From Liolophura sinensis (lineage: Eukaryota > Mollusca > Polyplacophora > Chitonida > Chitonidae), in NCBI RefSeq assembly GCF_032854445.1, contig NC_088295.1, positions 62,107,249 to 62,171,248 on the forward strand: DNA of 64,000 nucleotides, in the 5' to 3' direction. Positions within the stretch are counted from its first letter, which is position 1; every line of letters starts with the position of its first letter. The notes beneath the pieces are model-generated. The model saw nothing but the letters and a program-made list of their open reading frames with translations, was not told the origin of the DNA and did no database searches. This document shows, in pieces, positions 10,901-23,800 of the stretch. Both the position numbers and the translations under genes were made by a program.

Positions 10901-13900
10901 AGTTAACATCGCTTTTATGCAGGTATAAGTTAAAACATCTCTTAAATTCTGCTGCAAAGCTGCACGTATACATCAAGTTCAAACATATAATCATAAAATA
11001 ACATTGTATTCTAATCTCCAGATAAGGTGCTGAATTTTAAGAATTAATCGAAGTGAAAATTGTACTTCAAGTGTAAAACAATGCAAAATAGCTTCAAGAT
11101 TAGCTTACCACACAATACACCATGTATATACCTGACATCCGTTGGTGATGCCATGCCACCCAAAAACTCACAGCTTACACTATTAGCCACTATACATGTA
11201 CCCTCGAAAAATGTCAACAACTGTGCAGGATGCAATGTAATCCAACTACCTACTTCTCATTTTCCTACTTTTTTCTTTTCTTTTCTTAAATTTCTTTTAT
11301 TAATTTTGGTACTTTTTTTTTTCTTAGTAGAATTTCTCTCCTAATGCTATTTAACAAACATTTATGCTCTGTTATAATCTAACTTTTAACTATAATCAAT
11401 TTTACCGATATGTTTAAACGAAGTAAATGGGTACATCACATAAACCGTCCTCCCAGCGGAATTCCTACAGAAAAGACATTTCAAATGAATTTTCTGCCAC
11501 AATTTAAATTCATGATCTTTTTCCAATGCAGTTCCAAATCGCAATTAATTTTGTATTTAGTAGCATTCATAGCACTGAGAACATTCTAGAAAACTTGTTT
11601 TTAAAGAATAAAGAAAACATCATTTCATTTATCCCCAAACTTTATCGGAGCTGACTGACAGCCATAACAGTAACAACACAAAACACCAGCCTGTAAAGGC
11701 TACAACAACAACAATTATTCTCTCTCCAATAATAGCCACACACAAACACACTTAAATTAACAGTATAAGCGTAGTAATAATATTTTGTTTTTGTTATTTT
11801 TTTTTCTAAACACCAATTGAAGTCATCAGTTTGAGTCATCAGCAATATAACTGGCGCCGACATCATAAACACCAAAAAAAAAATACACTTGCCTCATTGA
11901 TCACAGATCACTTTCGAGTGAGAAAATAATATAAAGAAAGAATGTACATATTGACAAAATAGCGAGGTTACCATGGCAACAAATAATACAGGCACGCGTA
12001 CCTTATAGTACAGGGACTACAATCTTGTTATATTACAACTACTGACCATCCTTCTAAAGACATTATCTAGAGGGTATTTGTATTTACACACAGTATTTGT
12101 ACTCATACACTGTACAGGTGAAGCTTACTTAAATCTCGAGAGGGCGCCTATTTAGAATCATCTGAATCACATAGCTCAGAGTGTGTCCGAGATAGCTGTA
12201 CAGAGTACAAAATGTCAGCCTATATATATAAAGCTGTTAAGATGTCGTCTCTCCTAACATGAAGTTTATGGTTCTAAAAACAACAAACCACTGCAGTTTG
12301 TCCTAACTTGTGCTAGTAGTTCAACCTGTAGTTTAACCGATGAACCCCTACAAATAACAGTTCCCACTTTTAAAAAATGAATGTCAACTGTTCTAACTGC
12401 AGCTCTGCCCTGACTATGTGAGAGACAGGTAGGAGTATTCACCAGATTTTTACACATAAAAAAACACTTCAAAGCCCCTACTTCCCGACCAGCTGAAACA
12501 GAACTTCTTCATATGACAGAATGAGACTTTAAGAAAATGAGAGATTTCTGAAATGAGTTTCCTCTCATCTAGGATACGACCAAGTTCACTTCCAGAAATC
12601 CTCTGAAGACTATTCACATTGATTGTAACTTGAATGACAACACATGCTATAGACAGGTTGCCACATTAGCTACGCATAACTTAATTAGTTTACAATAGAT
12701 TTAGAAAACTGGACTAAGCTCTGTTTTACATCATATTATAGCTCACATAAAAAGTCTACCTAGGCTTTCAAATTTATCCAAAGTAGAAGCAGAATAGAGA
12801 ATAATGTGGCTAATCTTCCAAACCAATTTCCATTATTCATTTCATATTTAACTGGTGTTTTACCATTAAATTATTTTACCAATTTCCATTAAATGCAGAG
12901 TCATCGAGCAGGCTTACTAGTCAAAAACCTTGTACACTATTAATATTCTTTTCTGAACAACTGAGTTTAGAAGGCTATATACACATGAACAAGACTGAGC
13001 CAATATTGCCAGCTACAAAACAATGTGACCATTCCTGATGAAATCTACTTCTGTTTTCTTATCAAATGATGGTTGTGTACAATGAAACTGGCCATTTTGG
13101 AATAAATATTACACACCTGTAAAGTGGCCTACAGAGGCACAGTCGCTAACTCCATGGCACACTTATTAATAGCATGCCTACATTGTACATTCATTCAGGT
13201 TAAAACCATGAGAGTGTTCACAATAGTACATATTAATATTTACAGATTTATAATACATTTTACAGGTAATTAATGTGTGGCTGTAAATTTCTAATATCCC
13301 TTTTGCAAATCACTATAAAGTTTACACCTTATGAAATGCGTCGCCAGTGAGTGTACAGCTTCTATCATAATCAGGGATGACAGAAAAGAAAAAAAGTAAA
13401 TAACCCAGCGTACATTAATAACCATGTACAGATAAATGTACAGGTAAATATACAGAGCCACAATTATTTATTACGTACATAAACCTTGCCCGGTTCCAAT
13501 GCTACACCCATGAGTATTATTATCAAGTCTGGTTCAGAAGTCAAAGAATGATCTATAATGTACACAGAACTATGAGGAATTGCATACAAGGTGAAGGTAC
13601 ATGTATTTGTGTCACAAGCCAGACAACTGTACAACTTATCCATAAATATCCAATGTACTTCACGAAAATGACAAGCTACATTTTATGCTTCCTTCTCACA
13701 GTAAAACTTATTGCAGTTATCTGGATGAGTCCATGAACAAAAAACACAGCACTGTGCAGAACGAAGAAAGCGTACGCAACTTGTGCTGGGGTATTTATTA
13801 AGTAATTATGATTTCAGGCAACTTTTTTCTTTTTTTTCTTTTGCTGTTAAATCCTTCGGAGGAAATCTCCCAAAAATGAATGTGGGAAATGTCTTGTAAA

Positions 13901-14736
13901 TTCTCAAACTTCTTCAACATGTTGTAATCCATCTAAAACCATAATCTTGTAATTCATCAGAGCTTTTCTGGTATTCATCCCAGAAAATTGTTTAATCAAT
14001 GCAGGATCAGCCTCTGAACCTCATGATATAAGTTTTTCTGAGGACTGTTTCTCAAGACAAGGGAAATACACTTGTCTCACAGTCTGAAGCACATTTCTCA
14101 TACACTAACCATCTAAGACACCCATACAGTATTATCTCATTGGCTACCATATCTCAGATAACAGTGTTTGACATCAGCTGAAACAACATGTCTCATATAA
14201 ACATTACAATGTCTTGGAGACCTCCAATGTAATCTCCCATTTGTTACAATGACTCGGACTACAGTCTCCAGCATCAATTACAATGTCTCAAAAACTCCAG
14301 TGTTATAAACCTCTTAGACCGTGTCACAATAGCATGTACATCCTCTACACTGTCTACAATGTCTGTGAGACACATGCTAACATTCTGTCTCCGTTGTCAG
14401 TTACACTACCATTACCTCGAGTGACCAGTCTTCTTCCCTAGTTACCACCTCTCTGAAGCAGCTTTTTGCAGTGTAAATAGGCTAAGGAGCTTCTGAAAGC
14501 AGCATGGCCCTCAAAAAAAAAGAGGTACTTTTCAGATAAGATACCAAGACACCATTCCGCCCAGGTTCATGTATCTCAGGGGTATTCATCCACACACTAG
14601 ATCATCGAATGAAAATATTCAGAATTCAAATTCTCATATGCAAGGATCTGCTAGGATACATGGGATATCTGAAGTAAGCGGCAGTTGTGCAGCCATTGGT
14701 TTTGAAATTGGATACACCGCTCAGCAGTATGTGCAA
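7932..14736. other. 3' UTR of MICAL copy A plus intergenic DNA upstream of copy B
   Basis: No coding segment recognised on either strand. Minus-strand AATAAA signals follow the stop codon at 13,794-13,799, 13,467-13,472 and about 9,365-9,370, so a 3' UTR of about 0.95 kb, 1.3 kb or up to 5.4 kb is possible. From 9.3 to 14.7 kb no SINE or minisatellite was noticed, unlike the introns, which would suit a long UTR. The promoter of copy B must lie between about 7.95 and 9.3 kb or further right; no TATA or CpG-rich signal stands out. Confidence 0.5.
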
Positions 14737-14866
14737 TCAGACAAACTGTGTGTCGGATTCTGAGGAATAGTCCTTAGTTTTCAGCTTCTCTGTGTGACCG
14801 AGTGGTGAGAGCATAAAGCCCTTCTGCAACATGATTGATTCCAAATCCTTGTCTTCTTCTTGTTGC
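14737..14866 (-). CDS. MICAL: MICAL A exon 28 (C-terminus, stop codon)
   Basis: Acceptor TTCTCTCAG before 14866; TGA at 14739-14737. Residues 2191-2233: [18 protein letters not shown], the conserved end of the bMERB domain, then a short tail ending SDTQFV. The terminal TQFV resembles a class I PDZ ligand (S/T-x-hydrophobic); that function is inference. Confidence 0.92.
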
Positions 14867-17800
14867 CTGAGAGAAATGAAGAGTGAAATTAAATTTATAC
14901 TTCACTGACAAATTAAAAACAAAGTGCATGCATGGAACTATAGAATGTTTTGCCTTAATTTTTTTTTTCAGTTGTTTTTTTTTTTTTTCATTCACTCTCC
15001 AAGTTTCCTTCAATAAAAACTAACAAAACATTACAGGCACAAAATATGCTAAAAAAAAACTAGCCCGACTTGGGAAAATAACAAAAAGGTAATCGTATAT
15101 TCATGCCTTCTGCCTTGAAATTATACTACCATTTTCCTAATAGAGTTATCTCCCTTGAAAGAACATGTGTCAGTTAAGTTGTTCAAGTCGGCATGGCCTA
15201 AGCACAGGAGTTGCAGATCTGTGTTCACGTGGCTTCTTAGTACTTACAACAGTTTTGTTTTCTCAATTTTAGGTGACAATTTATATGCTCAAGTACAATG
15301 TAGCAAGTGAATTTCTGCATTCCAATCACATGAACAATGGAAATGATCACATGTACCATAAACAGCCAAGGCCATAGTTAACACTGCCTCTATATAACCA
15401 TGGAACACAGGAAGTGAAGGCTCACTCTAACATCTAATCTGTTACACTTACAATGAAGAGAATAACCAGTCAGCCAGATTGTACATATAAGCATCAACTA
15501 TCTTTTTTTTATCTTTCTACGGTGAATGACATGATTTTCCATTATTTTTCCACTTTTAAAGTTTTCAACCCTCTGTGTGAACCCTGTAATGTGTACACTG
15601 ACGCCGATCAGGTATGAATTTATTATGCATGTGCATCTACATAGGCGAGTTAGAAGGTGACATGAGCAGCTGACCTGTACCTGCCACACCTGTACATACC
15701 TGAGTCTCTCCTCCTCCAACATGGCCACCAGGTTATCTCTCTCCTCCACCACCTCAAGCAGCTCATTCAGGATGGCCTGCTCTGCGGCTATGTCCTCATT
15801 TGTCTTGTTCTTGTCTGCAGATAGAACGACACTCAACCTCGTTACCAGTGGATGACAAAAGCGTTAATGTATTCATTTATTTGATTGATGTTTTACACCA
15901 TACTCAAGAATATTTCAATTACACTATGGAGGTCAGCATTATGGAGGGAGGAAACTGATCCCACCAAAACCCCAGGTTTGCTGGAAGAGCTTTCCACTTA
16001 CAGGCATCCTTACTGGCATCCTAGTCACCTCGTCACCTCGGCCCTTAAAAGTGTTAATTAAGGAAGGTCATGGGGTGGTGCCCATGAAGGCCTGACCTAC
16101 ATGTAGAGCATTTCTGAACCAGTCAAAAAGGTTTGGGAGACAAAATTTGGGATAATTTTTTCAAAAACCTGACAGGTTTGCATACCAGAAGGGGTCAAAC
16201 TATCTGCACGATTAATCCCTGTCAATAATTCAAGAGTCAGAATATGAAAATGCTGAATTTTGTGTTTCCAAATCTGCTGTAGAATTTTCAAAGTCACGCA
16301 CAACAGTTCAAGTTAGCAGCACTAAACATAACACTGACCCCAATATTCCTGGACCTTTGTCTGTTAAGTACATGGACTGGCAACATATCTATAAATGTAA
16401 AACTTGCTATGGCATGCAGTAATTTTGCAGTGACATTTCAACAAATATTATTACTTTATCAATATACCCAGAATTAGAAGAGATTTTTGACAAAAAATCC
16501 ATATTTGATGATCAAACCCAAATTATCACAAATAGCTCAAACTACTGCCTTTCAGAAGCAGTAACTTTCTGGAACTTCATTCCCCATTTCATTCAATACG
16601 ACACGCACAGGCACGGTTGATATTTTGTCGAAGGCAATTCTTTGAACCATTCTAAAATAATAGCAAACATTCAAATGGATTTCTGCTGCTCAATTCTTGG
16701 ACAAAAATCTCTGATATAGACTCTTTAGGCTTTCAAGAAAAGGTATCAAGTGCATGTGCAAAACTATGCAGTGAATAAACACAGCATAACAGGCATACGT
16801 GTTGAATGGTGGTCGGCATCCAAAGTAAATTGAAACTATTCTCGCCTAAGTAAACTGGCTAGATACTACATATTCAATAGTTCAATGTCTCAGAGATGAC
16901 AATTTGTGGGCAAAGTGGTAACGTACTATTGCAACAGAATAATAGTTAATCCAGCTTGGACCTGAGTCACCAATCCATTGGGACGAGGCACCCTATTAAA
17001 CCCCCAAGCATACATGTACATACATATTATAGTTTGCAGCACTCACCAGAATGTGCCATTTTCTCCCTCAGTTCCTGTTCTAATCGACTCTGACGGTCCT
17101 CCAACTCCAGCTCTTTAGCCCTGAAAATAGACAAACACACCTGTATTACAACTGATGTCCATGTATATCTTGCTGCAGTTTGAGATGACAGAATTTGGAA
17201 GTCAAATCAAAAAGTCAGTAATGACATGGTCAAATGCAGGGAAAATATCTACCCCTTATCAAAATTTTTACACGAAATGATCAAAACATACATTTTCTTT
17301 ACAAAGAATTAGTAACAGCACTGCAGAAAATTTTCCTCAAGATTTCATACAGGGAAATCCAGGACTTCCATATTTTCATTTAAACTTCACAAAATACCTT
17401 TTTCCTACAGCTGGATTACATGTACTTTCAGTGTTTTTTAGAAACTTTATTCGAAAAAAAAAAAATTAACATTGGAGAAAAATTGAAAATAAGACACCAA
17501 GATTTCAAATTCTGGTTCATTATAATACGGAATGATGAAAACAGACGTACTGGACCATGAGTTCCGATTCGTATCTGACCAGAGCATTTTTCTCATGGAC
17601 TAGATTTAACCACTCCTCTAGGAGGTCACTGGCTTCAGGAGAAGGTGCAGCTTCTGCAAATATAGATTGGGTTAAATGACAGTTTAGGTATAGCCATAGA
17701 AACATCAAGAAGGTCAGGGAGCCGGTCCAAATTTGGAACAACCAATGGCAAGATCAGGTTTCAGGGCAAATAAAATTTCAAACCGGCAAAGACTTGTTGT

Positions 17801-20800
17801 ATCGGTTTGAGAACCAGTTGTGTGATTGAGTGTGAACAGTGATCCTGATGTGCCAGTAATTCTGCTTGTCTCGCTGTCACTCCCGGACCGCGCACATGTA
17901 CCGTAACAGACAATCACAGGATCGCCACGGTGTGACCTTGGGAACTTCAGTCACTCTATGACCTGCAGCCAGTTTGATGAAGCTCATTTAACTAAAGTAA
18001 GCGCTTAACTACCATGACAACATATGCAGTAGAGATATAAAGTGCACTTAGCTAAAGGTTACTTAACACTAAGTATGCTTCATGAATATGGCCGCTGCGT
18101 TACAAATTTCGACCTGCTCCCTTAGGCTTAACCACTAGCATGCACAACAATCTACACAAATACAAAATGTGTTCTATACAGTTTCAAGTTATGCATTCTG
18201 ATGTCAGAGTCGATTCCAACATGAGAAAGTTTTGTACAGGCAGAAAGAAGGCAGATCATGTAACCATTTTTGTAACATACAATTTACAACCCATGACATG
18301 CAGGTTCAATCCCTGTCTTGGACAGAGAATTTGTAGATCCCCACGCTCTCAATACTCGAAGGGGACTTGTTGATAATAAGTGGCTGATGGTGCTTGTAGG
18401 CCTATTTGTGGAGTCTTACGTCAGATGTGAGAAAACTCAGTGTCTTGCCAACTTGGTGGATTATGACCACAATCATGTAAGTGACAATTAAGCAGCATGA
18501 CACGGTTTAATCAACTGATCAAGCAATTCACAAGGCTCTACAGTTTTTCTCTCACCCCGGAGTTTACAGATGGTCTCTTATCTCAATTCAGCTCCCACAA
18601 TGCACTGCAGTTTTTTTTTTATAAAAAGGCCATTATTATGATGCACACTACTTTAAACTTCAACATATGATGAAATCTGATTGGTTCTTTAATTACATGC
18701 ACAAAATATATGAATTTTTTTCATTATTAATTTTATTTGTTAAAGGTATACAAACATTGAAATTGGACTTCCAACTCACCTGCTCCTTCACTGCGTATGG
18801 ATTGTTCCACTTTAACCCCCCTCTCTTCCAACTCGCGCTGTTTGACATCGACTTCCTCCAGACGACGCTGGATCTCCTGCGCCATTCGCAGCCGCTTCTG
18901 CTCTCGCTGCTTCTGCTGGCGCCTTGCAGCATGTTGCACCTTCCTCGTTAGCTTTTCACTCATTTCGTCATCTCCAGTCAGGTGACGATTCTGTAGATTT
19001 GAGAAGATTTATGTATTACATAATACACCTGGATAAAATCAAATACTGCAAACTTCTTCTACACACTTACATCATGATACTGATGTAGCAAAATGAAAAT
19101 CAAACTCAGTTTATAGTGAACTAATTTTGGCTCTGCAAAACAACTTTTTTCTTGCGTCTACCCTGTAATTATACATATACCTACAGGTATTTAACCTCAG
19201 AGGCACTGGCAACATAAGACTCTCTCACAGTTTAAAAAGCTTTCAGTGGTACTTCTTCCATTATACATGTATACTGCAGTTAATGCCCCTCACTACTATC
19301 ATCATGAAATAAAGACCAAAGTCGGTACCATGAGGGTGGTCTTCACACATGACTGTACATATAGCTACCTACAAATATACAAAAACTGGCGACAGAAAGC
19401 TGGTATTTTTCTTTTTTCTAACAACAATTGTAACTGACCCTCCTTGAGATGGACCTCAGAGTCTCCGTGGACATGAAGCTATCGTCAGAATCGTACATAT
19501 CCTCAGCTGAAACACGGGAAACAACAAGATAATTCACCAACAATCTCACATACCTGTGCACAGGTGACAAAATTCAACAGCTGACCAGTCCAGGCTTTCA
19601 AGATAGTGAAAACCTGCTGTTTCCACATCAAAACTTTTGTCCAAGAAATCATGGTTTTGAAAGCTGTGCGAAAACTACAAAGTGGTGAGAATGTCAGCTT
19701 GCTCTATAAACCATGCCAGTACATGTAACACTGGCTACACAGGTGATAGGGATGGGTAGTAATGTTTCCTGCTCCACAGCTGCTCATAACAATAATTACA
19801 ATACATGTACATGCATACATACAGTGTATATAAAATACATATAGTATTAATAGACCATTCAGGTGAATACACTCATTTTAATTGGCCACACAGCCAAAAC
19901 AGAGGTTCATCAAGTCAGGCGTACTTTATAACCTGCATAATGTGAGTGTAAAAAGACTTGCATGTATAATATGTGGGTATCCAGGATAACTTGCAGGTCA
20001 TCAAAGGTGGCCAGTGATGAAAACTGACCTAAAATCTGACCTACACATGTAGATTGTAACACAAATAGTGTAACATAGCCTTGGGAATTCTTCACACATA
20101 GTGAACTGCTAACAAAAGAAAACGTACATCTCGAAGTGGTAAAACAGGTGCTGCCTTCCTGTTTGTTTGTTTGTAATGTTTAATTGAAAAAAATGTGAAT
20201 TTTAACGTTTTAAATAATTAAAGTGCTTACATGCAACTGTATTTGTTTTCATTGAAAACAAGTTGTGCATGTAATATTTGGAAATTTTTAATTTCATTTT
20301 GCTGCTCTAAATTTTATAAACATACTTATGTGAAGAATTACAGAGTATCACCATCAAGTTACCACATGTAATGTATATAACAACAAGAAAACTCACAATC
20401 CACATAAAAATTCAAATTAGCATTAAAACTCATGAGATTTTTACAATCCCTTAAACTCATCCACATGTACATACAGTTTGATTCATAATCTAGTACACAG
20501 AAAAGGTACTTGTGCACTTATTCTGGATGAATCAAGCACTTCCCCGCCCAAAACGAGGCTAAACACCATGTCAACACGGTACCTTCAGTTATTTCACTTT
20601 GGGTTAATGCCGTAAATTCCAGACTACATGTACTTTCATTGACACAACAACTATTCGTTGATGAGTATAATTGTAGGTCACCATAATTCAGCATTAAGAG
20701 GCAACATTTTGCTTGATTCTGGGTGACTCATCCACCTTATAGGCCCACTAGTTTTTGTGACTGTGAAGCTTAATTAATTTCGAAAAAAACTGAAGTGTTA

Positions 20801-23800
20801 ACATCAAAAGTTTTTATCGACTAGCTTACTACCATAAACTTTAGGTGAAATACTGTAGAAGTATACAAAACCTGACAACACCTGAGCAAAGCTACTGTTC
20901 ATCAACAGGTATTGAACTTCTAATTGACTTTAATAATGCAGACATAGATTAACATGGTAAAAACTTCATAACAATAAGCTACATGTATCGTCAACTGCAA
21001 AAGTCAGCTATATTTACATGTACATCATAATCCTCTACACATTAATGTACCTATAAATGTACAATTTGAATTTGTGAATAAATTATCAAATAACAGGTGC
21101 AAGATTAGTAATATTCAAACCAGACTCCTACACTGTTAATGTTTCATTCATGTAAACTGGTGTACATTGTAGGTATTCATGTAAAATGCCACACCATAAA
21201 TGTATGAATACACTTGCACATTGCAAACAAAAGTTATGCTTGTTAAATGTACTTGTAAATGTACCTGTACATGATACATTATTAAAAGCTCTAATAGTAA
21301 GTAGATTTATCATTAGAATGCAGTCATTCTGTGAAAAGTTTTCCTGACCTTGTTGCAAATTAATGCAGTATCATACGGTATATGGATGAGATTCAAATAC
21401 AGATGAATGTACATGTATTCTTAATCATAGCAAAATCTATAAACAAGAAATTGTCACCGTATTGAAGATGTTAAACATGACACTCCGACAATAAACGTAT
21501 GTATGTATATACACACATACATGTATACATACTGCATTCTAATTATTTAAATGTTTTATATTTAAAAATGCACACCTTTCATACACATATACTTACATGT
21601 ACAGTATACTGTATGATATGTTCATGAATCGGTCAGCAAAAAGGACTAGCAAACTTACATGTACCCTAAATGACTATAAATTTCGTACATGACTACCTTG
21701 CTCATTTTTCCTGATTCTGAGAGTTCCATTGATTTTAAAAATGTGTTTGGTATTCAAAGTTTAGCTTCAAACATGGGGATGATATCCTACTGGAAAATTG
21801 ACGCTAAGTTCCAGCACTGAACAAAAACATTTTGTTACATTTTTGTGCCTCTGAAAATACACTTTTCTGGGTGAAATTTTAGGTCATTTAAGGTAATTTT
21901 GATGTTTACACGTCATGGCAGGCTGTAATTCTAGACTATTTTTAACATCTGTGAGTGTACATGTACATGTATATCAGAGTCAAGATGTTCATACATGGAA
22001 AATGTAGTACTGCAGATAACATGGCAGAACGAGACACAATTTTCATGTATGGCAAATTCTGGGTAGATCTGACAAAAAAACACATATATATATGTGTGTG
22101 TGTGTATGTAGAACAAAAATGCTGAAATACATTCACCCCAAAAATGTGGCACATGAAAAATTCCATCGTATTGTCTACTGGATTTACTACATCACTAGTA
22201 TGACAACAGGATACTGTTGTTTCCTTCAGAAGAAACTTTCAAAAACCAATTCAAACGGGCAACAGAAGATGTATGGAGGCAACTGAAATTTCCTCCTTTG
22301 ACAAAGTTTCATCTCATGAAATTCACTTTCTCTTTGAAGAAAATATTTGTATTTGAAATGTACAGATTTTCCTTTCAACTTCAAACTTTACCCTTTGGCA
22401 TTAGTTTCGATGGTTTCAATTCCTGCACATGGATGTACTCATGTCCATTTTGACATATAAATTGTAGAGCATTTGAAATCACTGTGATACATGAACTAAA
22501 ATACAGGTCCAACATTTAACAAAACGAATGCAGTCCTTACCTTCTGCTTTGGGGGCTCTGTTGGCCTGAGAGTTGAGGTAAGCCAGACTCTCCCTGTCCT
22601 TGTCATACCACACCGTGGACCCGATCTTCAGGTCTCGCAAGTTCTCACTCAGGTCCTGATCCAGGTTGTCCTTTGACCCATGACGTCGCTTCTTGTCCTT
22701 CTTTTTGGCACCAGATTTCGGGGTTTTCTTATGTTTCTCGGCAGTTTTAGGGGTTTTGGTTTTGGATTTGCCTTCCCCATTGACAGTAGGCGAGACAATG
22801 TCTTTCCCCTTGTGAGGGATTTTGGAAGGTAACAACATGGCTAGTAGAGAGTTACGTTTCTCCTTGTCTTTCCTGGCCGAGGAACTGTCACTTTTCTGTT
22901 CATCCTGAGATGACTTGCTGTCAGAACCTCGAGGTTTGAATTTGCGTTTGTTCTTAGTCTTTTTAGCTGATGGGCTGCCGTCTGCTGATTCGCTGTCGGG
23001 ACTGAGGGGTGACATTGGACTCCTTGTATCGTCGCTGTCTCTAGAGAACTCACTGCGGTCTGTATCCGACCCAGATATCTTCCCTAGCCCTCGTCGTTTG
23101 ACAGGCACAGGGACCCCGGCGTAACTGTTCATGTTTAGCAGACCAAGCTCTTCGTCGCTCTTTAACCTTGCCTTTTCCCTGGCTTTCTCCTTGGCCTTTT
23201 CGATCTCCGCCTGTTGGATCTCCTTGATTTTTTCAGGGGGGAGAACTCCTGGCGTGTCGCCTTTACGCGGAGTTGGGAGTATTCTCTTGCGCGCCCCATT
23301 CGTGGCCTGGCCTGCGTGAATGCGCTCAGCTTTCCCTGGATGAACCTGTGGCCTCACAGAGGTCTGAGGTGTGAAGAAAACCTCATCTGAGGGTGACACA
23401 TCCCCACAGCTATCATCTGCGAATGGAATATCTTCCATGTTGTCTCCGATACTCTTCCTCACTTCCTCAGCCATCTGATCAGAACACAAACTAGAGTCCA
23501 GAGGGATCTTTGTCCTCCCTCGCTCTGCTGGGAAGGGTCCCTCTTCTCGTATTTTAGGAAAACTTGAATCCGATTCCAGCTTTGTCCTATCCACACTAAT
23601 TTTCTTCTTGCCCCCAACAGTCTTTTTTGAAGGAAGTTCAGCACGTGGGACACTGTTTTTCTCTGATGTCTTCTTCTGGTGCTTTTTAGGTGACAAGGAG
23701 CTGTAGGTGGGAACAGGAATATCAGTCTTTTTCTCACGAGAATTAATCTGGCTTAAATCAGGCAACTTTCTCAAAGGTCTCTTACCACCACCTTTATTCT

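Noticed and set aside
18667-18985. Overlapping ORFs on both strands around MICAL exon 24
   Set aside because: Only the minus-strand frame matches the bMERB family and fits the splice phases; the rest are shadows.
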